From contig CAJPTC010000012.1 in assembly GCA_905373475.1 (NCBI GenBank), forward strand, positions 1-64,000: a stretch of 64,000 bases of DNA, given 5' to 3'. The DNA comes from Bacteroidia bacterium (GTDB lineage: Bacteria; Bacteroidota; Bacteroidia; Bacteroidales; CAJPTX01). Shown in pieces: positions 53,782 to 61,700 of the stretch. The stretch's first letter is position 1. Each line of letters opens with the position of its first letter. The translations under genes and the position numbers were made by a program. Below the pieces are notes generated by a model that did not search any database, had not been told where the DNA came from, and saw only the letters and a program-made list of their open reading frames with translations.

Positions 53782-54297
53782 TTATTGCTTACTGACTATT
53801 TCAAAATGAAAAAGGAGCGGAGTATTACTCGGAATACGTCCGAAGGGAACAGCTCCGTAGCCCAGCCTGCTAGGTATGCCAAGCCATCCTTTTGCAGCTC
53901 GTGTACCAAAAAGAGCAAGTCCCCGATTTATTCCTTTTACCCACTCGTCTTTTCCTACAACGTAGGTTTGTAGTGGGTATTGTGTGTCTGTGGGGTGGAG
54001 TTTTTGTTCAGTAATTACACTGCTCTCGTTACTTTCAAGAGCTAGTTCACGTCCCCCAAGCAGTGCATAGAGCGTATAGCGAAGAAGAAGGACGTCGCCA
54101 TTTTCAAATTCTAAAGGCACTGCACCCGTTTCAGGCACAAAAAACAGTTGTTCTTCTTCAAGAACTTCGCCTAGTCGTTGCATGCGCGCTTTAAGCGTGC
54201 TGCGTTCACGTTCCTCCAGTTCCAATTCGTGCAACGCATTGCACGACAGGAGGAAATAAGGCAACAATAAGAGGGCTAACAACCACTTAGCGTTCAC
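53782..54297 (-). CDS. FKBP-type isomerase lipoprotein, GTG start
   Basis: A 171-residue lipoprotein with lipobox LLSC near residue 19 and one FKBP domain (VLLLRYTLYALLGGRELA, GINRGLALFGTRAAKGWLGIPSRLGYG). No ATG precedes the signal peptide; the start codon is GTG at 54297 and overlaps the upstream gene by 11 bases, which suggests coupling. Confidence 0.85.
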   Translation of the reverse strand: MNAKWLLALLLLPYFLLSCNALHELELEERERSTLKARMQRLGEVLEEEQLFFVPETGAVPLEFENGDVLLLRYTLYALLGGRELALESNESSVITEQKLHPTDTQYPLQTYVVGKDEWVKGINRGLALFGTRAAKGWLGIPSRLGYGAVPFGRIPSNTPLLFHFEIVSKQ

Positions 54298-55207
54298 CTG
54301 GCTTGAGTTCTAAGAGTTCAATCTCAAAAATTACGGGGGTGTAGGGAGGGACAATCCCAGTAGAACTTCCTGTGGCTCCAAACGCAATTGCCGACGGAAG
54401 TATAAAGAGCGACAATTCGCCTTCGCGCATCATTCGCACCGCACGTTCTACCCCGTCAATAACTTGCCACTTTTGTCCGAGCACGAATTGGAAAGACTCT
54501 TTGCGTTTTTTGGTAGAATCGAAAAACTCGCCATCAAGGAATCTTCCTTCAAACTCAATCGTCAGCGTATCGCCATCATGGGGATAATCGCCGCTTCCTG
54601 GTCGTTTTTGAAGATAAAAAAGACTATCCACCGCATGCGGATTCATACGCTCCTTGGTTATATATTGCGCCAAAAGTACACGTTCATAAGCGCTAAAATC
54701 TTCAATCCAATGTACGAAGGCTTCTTTGTCTCGCGCATAGGAAATCGAATCTTGCAAGGAGAGTACCTTTACATCTACCCGCATAGTTCTCGCCGTATCG
54801 AGGAAGTGGGGGAGTGTTGTTTGCAAAGTGTTCTCAAAGAATTTGCGAGGGTCTAGGTAAAAACTCGCACTATCTCCTTCGCTCAGAAGTGTAAAGCATT
54901 CGTCAATAGAGCCCGCATAATTAGACCGTTCGATCTGAAAGCGTCGTAAACCTACAAAGAAGGTAGAATCTTGCAGGGTGGCATAACGCAATTGCAGGGT
55001 TACATAGTCCCCTATAGATGCTCGCCGCTCCCCTTCTCCAATGGCTGCAAGGCGATAGTAAGTGTCGTCAACGAGTTGAGTATAACCTGCAAGGTAACCC
55101 TCAGGTTTATGGCTACAACTTGGCAGAAAGAACAACGCCAAAAGGAAGAGTACAAATCCCCCAAATATGCCATACCGATTATCTCCGCTACGGAGTAAAA
55201 CACTCAT
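54287..55207 (-). CDS. FKBP-type isomerase lipoprotein, two-domain
   Basis: A 306-residue lipoprotein, first of the cluster of three, with lipobox LPSC. The N-terminal domain YVTLQLRYATLQDSTFF is FKBP-like but diverged; the C-terminal FKBP domain is well conserved (IEFEGRFLDGEFFDST, VIDGVERAVRMMREGELSLFILPSAIAFG, YTPVIFEIELL). Together the three genes probably form a folding module for outer-membrane or secreted proteins, as seen in tandem in other Bacteroidota (GldI-like). Confidence 0.88.
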   Translation of the reverse strand: MSVLLRSGDNRYGIFGGFVLFLLALFFLPSCSHKPEGYLAGYTQLVDDTYYRLAAIGEGERRASIGDYVTLQLRYATLQDSTFFVGLRRFQIERSNYAGSIDECFTLLSEGDSASFYLDPRKFFENTLQTTLPHFLDTARTMRVDVKVLSLQDSISYARDKEAFVHWIEDFSAYERVLLAQYITKERMNPHAVDSLFYLQKRPGSGDYPHDGDTLTIEFEGRFLDGEFFDSTKKRKESFQFVLGQKWQVIDGVERAVRMMREGELSLFILPSAIAFGATGSSTGIVPPYTPVIFEIELLELKPGER

Positions 55208-55391
55208 TATCGCCCACCTACTTACCTATGCAAAGTAAGATATTTTTGTTCAAATGCACCCGTGTGCATGAAATATTGTACACACTCTGAGAGTGTTGCA
55301 AGGTGGATTTTGCCAATCTGGTGACTTATATCATCTTGTTTTTTCCAACAAGTGGTCTGCGACATGACACAATAATCGCTTTGCGCATCGA

Positions 55392-55440
55392 ACCCCGCCG
55401 TATGGTGCGGGTGGGCACTTTCAGCCCAATGTGAAATTTG
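55392..55440. repeat. Third repeat family, copy 1 (CCCCGCCGTATGG)
   Basis: Contains CCCCGCCGTATGGTGCGGG and then CACTTTCAGCCCAATGTGAAA. Related copies lie at 58300-58350 and, shorter, at 58563-58612. Confidence 0.7.
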
Positions 55441-55481
55441 GGCGAATATTCGTCCAATATAACACATTGATTATCAATTTG

Positions 55482-55562
55482 TAGGGACAAGGCGTGTGCG
55501 CCGCACACGTATTGTGATTATTCTCTATATCTATTCTGCGGGCGAGGCGTGCCTCGCCCCTA
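55482..55562. repeat. Composite palindromic repeat, copy 2
   Basis: Begins GTAGGGACAAGGC, has GTGTGCGCCGCACACGTATTG, GATTATT and ends with the 20-bp palindrome GGGCGAGGC-GT-GCCTCGCCC (55540-55559) plus CTAC. Same module order as 8438-8556. Confidence 0.75.
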
Positions 55563-55649
55563 CGATCTGATTATCAATACATTCCATAAAATACACCGCG
55601 CCTTGGTATGCTAATTACTAATTTTACTCCGTAATTCGTACCTAAGGAA

Positions 55650-58205
55650 ATGAGCCATTATAACAACTTACAGGAAGAGGAATTAAAGCTCCGCATTGGC
55701 GATGCGTTCTTTTCACAATACGACTGTGATACTCGTATTGGAAAAATAGATTTTTGCGTTACCCAAATACAAGACGCAAAGCATGTAATAGCGGGCGAGG
55801 CATGCCTCGCCCCTACTGAGGGACGAGAAGCGATTTCGTTGTTGTGGGCGGAAGCCAAACGTGGTGTTATTGCCGATATTTACAAGCCACTCGTACAGCT
55901 CATCCTCACCATTGGTAAGGCACGAACGTTTGAAACCTACCTGCCGCCGCCCTTCCTTGCTGCGTTTGATGCGGAGAAAATAGCCTTCATCCCTTACAAA
56001 GAAATTCTGCCCTTTTTCTCGCAGAATGACTTTAACTGGAATGTGACACCCTCTGATGAGAAGTCGCGCGAATTTGGCTTGCTATACGACGCTGTAAAAG
56101 CAACCTTAGATAAAACCGCCTACATCTTTCGTTACGATGTGCACGAAGCTGAGCTACGCGAGTTTATAAAACAGCACCTGAGCGAGAGTTCCGAACTCAT
56201 ACAGATCAACAAGAATAACTTCGTGAGCATCTACCAGCGGTGGCTAACGCAAGTGCAGCCGAGTATTGATGTAAACTGGGAGGTTCTAAAGAAAAATGGA
56301 CTAATAGACGGTGATTTCTTTTTGGCAGATCTCCTCTCACACGAAAACCTAACAATAAAAGAAAAGCTGTTTGTTCTGCTACTGAACTCGAAATATATTG
56401 TGGATCGCAAAGTGGATGCTGGCGGCATTGTACGTGCTGGGGAAGTCTTCTTCAAAGATCAACAGAAAGCTCACTCCCAATTTTGGAGTCTGTACCAACG
56501 CCCGCCACGCGAAGAGTACTGGGACTACATCATCAAGCGGCGCGACCTGCTAGTACCACAAGATGTTCGCGAACGAAAAGGTTCATTCTTTACCCCCAAG
56601 ATTTGGGTAGACCTCTCCCAAAAATACCTTGCTGACGTACTAGGCGAGAACTGGCAAGACGAGTACTATGTATGGGACTGTGCAGCAGGTACTGGCAATC
56701 TACTGAACGGGCTTACGAACAAGTACAACATTTGGGCATCGACGCTCGACCAACAGGATGTTGACGTAATGAAAGACCGCATCAAGAACGGGGCAAACTT
56801 GTTGGAAAGCCACGTTTTTCAGTTCGACTTTTTGAACGATGAATTTACAAAGCTTCCGCAACCATTGCAGGATATTATAAACGACCCTGAGAAGCGTAAA
56901 AGGTTAGTGGTGTATATCAATCCGCCGTATGCGGAAGCTCCTACCTCAAGAACTGTAGTGGGGACTGGAAAGAATAGAGCGGGAATTACAAAAGGGAATT
57001 TCTATAATGAAAAATTCAAAGAGCGATTAGGAAAAGCTGTTAATGAATTTTTCGTTTTATTTCTAAGCCGAATTTACTCTGAAATGCCTTCCTGTAGGAT
57101 TGCAGAATTTTCAACTTTGAAAATTCTGCAATCTCAAAATTTTTCGCATTTCCGCACTTTTTTCAAAGCAAAACTCGATTCTCTTTTTCTTGTTCCTTCT
57201 AATACTTTCGATAATGTCAATGGAAAATTTCCTATTGCATTCTATATATGGAATACGGGGATACAAGACTATTTCAAGTCAATAAATGCTGATGTGTACG
57301 ACCATTCAGGAACTTTTTTACATAAAAAAGAAATTGCCACTAACGAAGAAAAACAATTTGTAATCCGTTGGCTTCAACAATTCTATGATAAAGAAAATAC
57401 CAGAATCGCTTATCTGAGAATGATTGGTACCGACATGCAACACAATCAAGGAGTCTACATAACAAACAATTTATCACCCAATGATATAGTAAAGCATCTA
57501 TTTACAACTATCACGCATAAGAATCTTTTTGTATGTGTTATTTATGTAACCATACGCCACTGCATCACACAAACATGGATCAACGATCGCGATCAATTTT
57601 TTTATCCTACAGCTGAGTGGCAAAATGACTTCACTTTTCAATGTAATTGTCTAACATATATGCTTTTTCATGGTCAAAATCGTATAACCTCAGTAGAGGG
57701 TACAAACCATTGGATACCCTTTACCGAAGAAGAGGTAGATGCCAAAGAGAAATTTGAAAGCCATTTTATGACAAACTTTATGGCGGGGAAGCTAGCTTCC
57801 CGCCAATTACCAATGACTGATTACCAATTACCAGAAGGAAAAAAAGAAACTCTGAAAGATTTGGCAGAAGAAAGATCGTTTGTGCCTACCGAACCTCTGA
57901 TATTTTCACCCGAAGCTACAGCTGTGTTTGATGCTGGACGTGAACTGTGGCGCTACTACCACGCGCAGGCCGATGCCAACCCCAATGCGTCGTACTACGA
58001 TATACGGGAGCACTTTCAAGGTCGGTCCGTGCCTGGACGGGGCAATAGTGCGACAAGCGATCAGAATTTGCGTAAAGGGAGAATGAATAGCAGAAGCGAG
58101 GATGCCGAATACAACCGTCTACTAAGCAATTTGAAAACAGCCATGGAGGCGCTGCGGCTTAAAATTGTGCCAAAGGTATATGAATACGGTTTCCTCATCG
58201 CATAG
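55650..58205 (+). CDS. Single-chain restriction-modification enzyme (type IIG-like)
   Basis: An 851-residue fusion of nuclease, N6-adenine methyltransferase and recognition regions. A PD-(D/E)XK-type nuclease motif is seen as D34 in GKIDF and E68-A-K70 in LLWAEAKRG. The methyltransferase has RKGSFFTP (309-316), motif I VWDCAAGTGN (341-350) and motif IV INPPYAEA (423-430). The region after 430 should hold target recognition. AAGGA precedes the ATG. Two palindromic repeats lie inside the frame: GEACLAPT (residues 49-56, between D34 and the EAK motif) and the segment encoded by 57782-57804. Bases about 56960-57700 are much more AT-rich than the flanks. It has no separate partner genes. Confidence 0.9.
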   Translation: MSHYNNLQEEELKLRIGDAFFSQYDCDTRIGKIDFCVTQIQDAKHVIAGEACLAPTEGREAISLLWAEAKRGVIADIYKPLVQLILTIGKARTFETYLPPPFLAAFDAEKIAFIPYKEILPFFSQNDFNWNVTPSDEKSREFGLLYDAVKATLDKTAYIFRYDVHEAELREFIKQHLSESSELIQINKNNFVSIYQRWLTQVQPSIDVNWEVLKKNGLIDGDFFLADLLSHENLTIKEKLFVLLLNSKYIVDRKVDAGGIVRAGEVFFKDQQKAHSQFWSLYQRPPREEYWDYIIKRRDLLVPQDVRERKGSFFTPKIWVDLSQKYLADVLGENWQDEYYVWDCAAGTGNLLNGLTNKYNIWASTLDQQDVDVMKDRIKNGANLLESHVFQFDFLNDEFTKLPQPLQDIINDPEKRKRLVVYINPPYAEAPTSRTVVGTGKNRAGITKGNFYNEKFKERLGKAVNEFFVLFLSRIYSEMPSCRIAEFSTLKILQSQNFSHFRTFFKAKLDSLFLVPSNTFDNVNGKFPIAFYIWNTGIQDYFKSINADVYDHSGTFLHKKEIATNEEKQFVIRWLQQFYDKENTRIAYLRMIGTDMQHNQGVYITNNLSPNDIVKHLFTTITHKNLFVCVIYVTIRHCITQTWINDRDQFFYPTAEWQNDFTFQCNCLTYMLFHGQNRITSVEGTNHWIPFTEEEVDAKEKFESHFMTNFMAGKLASRQLPMTDYQLPEGKKETLKDLAEERSFVPTEPLIFSPEATAVFDAGRELWRYYHAQADANPNASYYDIREHFQGRSVPGRGNSATSDQNLRKGRMNSRSEDAEYNRLLSNLKTAMEALRLKIVPKVYEYGFLIA
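55793..55812. repeat. GGGCGAGGC palindrome inside the restriction gene
   Basis: GGGCGAGGC-AT-GCCTCGCCC, identical to the intergenic copies and followed by CCTAC as they are. It is read in frame as GEACLAPT, between the two nuclease motifs. Confidence 0.9.
57782..57832. repeat. Second in-frame palindrome and ATTACCAA repeats in the restriction gene
   Basis: GGCGGGGAAGCT/AGCTTCCCGCC (57782-57804), a near-perfect palindrome with one extra G, followed by CCAATTACCAATGACTGATTACC, in which ATTACCAA occurs more than once. It encodes GKLASRQLPMTDYQLPEG. Such palindrome plus ATTACC-type repeats are usually intergenic. Confidence 0.8.
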
Positions 58206-58299
58206 AGGCTTTTAATGCGTTCCTTTCCGCACGGGTTTTACCCTGTCGATCTGCGACCCGTGCTAAAAAGCCCCGTCCCATTAAGGGGCTCACATAAAA

Positions 58300-58380
58300 C
58301 CCCGCCGTATGGCGCGGGTGAGTACTTTCAGCCCAATGTGAAACGTTGGGATGTTTTGTGCTGCCCTTTCAGGGCGCATA
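58300..58380. repeat. Third repeat family, copy 2, with hairpin B
   Basis: CCCCGCCGTATGGCGCGGG, then GTACTTTCAGCCCAATGTGAAACG and, at 58363-58375, hairpin B GCCCT-TTC-AGGGC. Confidence 0.7.
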
Positions 58381-58399
58381 TATCGGGGGACATGGTAAC

Positions 58400-58449
58400 C
58401 CTAGGGCGTTGCCCTAGGCTAAATTGTACTGCCCTTTCAGGGCGAAAAA
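58400..58449. repeat. Two-hairpin intergenic repeat, copy 3
   Basis: Hairpin A is CCTAGGGC-GTT-GCCCTAGG (58400-58418). The linker CTAAATTGTACT and hairpin B GCCCT-TTC-AGGGC (58431-58443) follow, then GAAAAA. Confidence 0.75.
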
Positions 58450-58490
58450 CAGGGTCACATTGCGGCTTTGCGCCAATGGCGCGAACGTAG

Positions 58491-58510
58491 GGGCGAGGCA
58501 CGCCTCGCCC
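58491..58510. repeat. GGGCGAGGC palindrome
   Basis: GGGCGAGGC-AC-GCCTCGCCC, preceded by GTAG as in the other copies. Confidence 0.8.
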
Positions 58511-58562
58511 GTAAAAAACACATTATTACGTGTAGCGGCGTGCCATGGCGCGCCGTAATAGA

Positions 58563-58612
58563 ACCCCGCCGTATGGAGGCGGTGGGTATTGTTAGCCTTG
58601 TGAAACGTTGGG
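58563..58612. repeat. Third repeat family, copy 3 (short)
   Basis: CCCCGCCGTATGGAGGCGG, then GTATTGTTAGCCTTGTGAAACGTTGGG. It keeps the first and last blocks and lacks the middle TTTCAGCCCAA. Confidence 0.6.
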
Positions 58613-58713
58613 CAGACAACCAAAAACAACGGGCACAACCCGAAAGTCATGCCCGTTGCGCTTAATTGCCCTTTATTGGCGGCGTGCCATGGCGCGCCGC
58701 TACAAGAGACATC

Positions 58714-61700
58714 TTATTGTTTCACAATACGATACGTCCTCGTTACGCCATTTTCCGCACTCAGGCGTAAAAGATACATACCTGCGGGGAACGAAGAGGT
58801 ATTTATGAACGTCTCTGAGCCTTCTAATACTCCAGAAGCAAAAACAACACCCTGTACATTCAACAATGTGTATTCCCCTCGTAGCTCGTAACTCGTAATT
58901 CGTAACTGACTATCGAATGGATTAGGCATTAGGCGAACATTAGCAAATGTTCGCGATTCCTCTACCGCTTCGGGTGTCTTTGGGGTGGAAACAAACGATG
59001 CTGCTATCGTCACATCGCCTTTAACCACAAGACTCTCTCCCGAATCAAAGTCTATTCCGTTGACTGTCAAAGACTCTATTTTGTAGTCTGTATCAGGCAC
59101 TGCCGTGATGGTTATCGATGTGTTGGGTTCAATCTTCGCACCACTCGATAGTTCGTTACCATCCTGCACTACAACAATCTTCCCGTGTTCAGGCGTATCA
59201 TACTGGAGCGCGTACTGGAATGCAGCTTCTGCAAAAAGCGCCTCAACGGTAATATCGCTTTCTACCACATCCGTACGCGGATTCTGGATAGACTTGTCGC
59301 TCCATTTCAAGAACTTGAAGCCCGCATCTGGTATGGCAACAACAACCTCGGAACTCATACCGTGTTCTACCTGCTGGTACGAAAGCCCCTCAATACGCCC
59401 ATGTTCTCCCGCCGAATAGGTTACAGTATGCTTTGGTTGTTCTATCCGTTTGAAAATTGCACGTACATGTACAAAAGCATTGTCGGTTCGCTCTGCTGTT
59501 GTTACACCATCACTCCACTTTTCAAAGGAGTACCCACTAGCAGGAAGTGCTTCAACTACTTGCGTATTTGCGGCGTTCGTGACGAGGACAATTTTATCTG
59601 ACGGCGGTTTTGTACTACCCTTTTCATGCACAGAACCATTGTCGCCCGCGACGTATGTAAGTGTAATAGCATCAGCGGGGGCAGGGTCGTACTGAACAAG
59701 GATGTCGTCTATTGCCCACCATGACTCAAATGAGGTATTGGTAAATACCCAACGGAAGCGTACAAGCGAGTGTCCTGTAAGCTGTGCGTCGGTTAAAGCA
59801 AAAGTTACTTCCTCACCCGTGGAGGCTGTCATGGTGGCAGCATCTACCCAATTATTATCCTCAAACTGATACTGAAGCACTGCGGTAGCACCGAACCCAA
59901 GCGGAATACCGAACCATGACTGGAACGATAGTTTCACATTTGCATTGGCACGATTCTCGAGTGAGAGCCACGGACTGTAAACGCGCCCAGTGTAGTACAA
60001 TTCTTCCGACTTCGGGTCAATCATCAGTACCGTACCTTCGCCAGTATGCAACTTATGAATCATGTTCTTGGGACGCAAAACCCACCCTCTACCTATCGTA
60101 GGCGGATCTATGAGCCAGTGCTGTAGAACTTTCGTTCCAAAGTCAAAATTCTCTTTCCAAGCGATGGAATATGGCTGCATGAAAATGGCTACTAGCTCAG
60201 CATCATTTTCTATTGCTTTGTCGTGACGTGTAAGCTCAGTATTTCCGTCAGACCAGCTGAGGAAACGATAACCAGGCTTAGCTTTAACGGTTACTGGAGC
60301 CGCATCTTTACCATAAGCTACTTTTTGCTGAGCTTGTGTTCCTGTTTCAAATTCGCCTCCTTCCGATACTGTATATGATATGCTGTAAATGGCTTCTTCA
60401 AACTCCGCCTTTACCGCGATATCTGCCTTCACATCAACTTCTGTACGTGCAGCTTCCATTTTCCCATCCGACCACTGTTTGAAGCGATATGCGAGACTCT
60501 TAGGAGCAGCAACTACCGCCGTACCTGTACCACCTGTGGCAACACGCTGTACGGCAGCACCAATGATTAAACCATTGTCATCGGCAGTATAGGTTAAGGA
60601 GTGTGCATATTTTGCCAAAATCAAGGTCTGCGCCAGCTTTTCATCCTTCACCTCAAACGAAGTGGTAGCAGGTGTGTACCCCTCTTTCATCGCACGACAA
60701 GTGTACTTGTTAGGCAATAGGAACATGGTTACCTTCCCCGTCGCATCGCTCAGATACTTCGTTTTCCCACACCAAAGCGTCGCGTTTTCTAGTGGCGTAT
60801 TCTGATCGTCGCAAAGTGTAATTGTCACCTCTTGTGCTGTAGTTGGGGCAGTAACTGTAAGTGTACCTGGTTTACACGTCACCGTATATGCTCCTTGCAG
60901 ATAGGGTGTTGTATAGTCTGCGGGAATCACTTCGTACGAACCTTGTCGTAACGCTGGCATACTTGCATTCCAGAACTTCCCATCGGCAAGCTTAACTACA
61001 TAGTGCGGACGATAGAGTTGTTCGGTTTCAGCGAACTGCAAACCTGCATACTCAAACTGGAATGTAGGGAGTTTATCTCCTTGCGCCATCGTAGCGGGCT
61101 TCATCGTAATTGTGAGAGGCACGCGCGTTACTTCTACTTCACGTTCTACCCTTGTGGCAGCTTGGTAAATATTATTGCCGTTTTGCAATGCAACAATCTT
61201 GGTAGTACCTACACCAACGGTTACTAATTTCCCTTCAGCATTTATGGTTGCAATACTCGGGTCTAATGTATAGTAACTACAAGCAAGTGCGGAACTAGCC
61301 GTAGCATCTAGTGCAACGGGTACGCCGCTATACGGAAGAGTAAGCTTCGCGTTGTCCCACGTAATAGATTGAGGCAATGAAAGTTGTAATGTGTAGAACT
61401 TGGCATCGCGTCCGTTCTCTGCCACCACTTGTAGTAGTTTGGGCTGCGATAAATCGAATGCTTTGCTCGTGCCAGGCACAATTTTCTTATCGCCGTAGTA
61501 AAGCGACGCATTGGGCGAAATAGCATCAAATCTGACCTTCAAGTTTTTCCAATCCAGAGGCGTAGCAGAAGATGTACTCTCAGGGGCAAGCAAGATCTCT
61601 TGCGAAGGATCATTTACCTCGACGTTTGTCTTAAGGTTCGGATTCTCCGCCGTTAGGAGAGAGAGTTTTAGAATATCGCACGCAGAGGAACGATCGGCTA

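Larger units (their letters stand above)
55208..55649. other. Repeat-rich spacer upstream of the restriction gene
   Basis: No gene. It holds a third repeat family at 55392-55440 (CCCCGCCGTATGG ... GGGTGGGCACTTTCAGCCCA) and the composite palindrome at 55482-55562. Confidence 0.7.
58206..58713. other. Repeat-rich spacer downstream of the restriction gene
   Basis: No gene. It carries two copies of the third repeat family (58300-58350, 58563-58612), two-hairpin elements (58363-58375, 58400-58449), the GGGCGAGGC palindrome (58491-58510), and two copies of a palindrome GGCGTGCCATGGCGCGCCG (58534-58552, 58679-58697). Confidence 0.75.

Noticed and set aside
58215..58891. Several plus- and minus-strand ORFs downstream of the restriction gene
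   Set aside because: They run through repeat arrays and into the antisense of the T9SS protein; no coding features.
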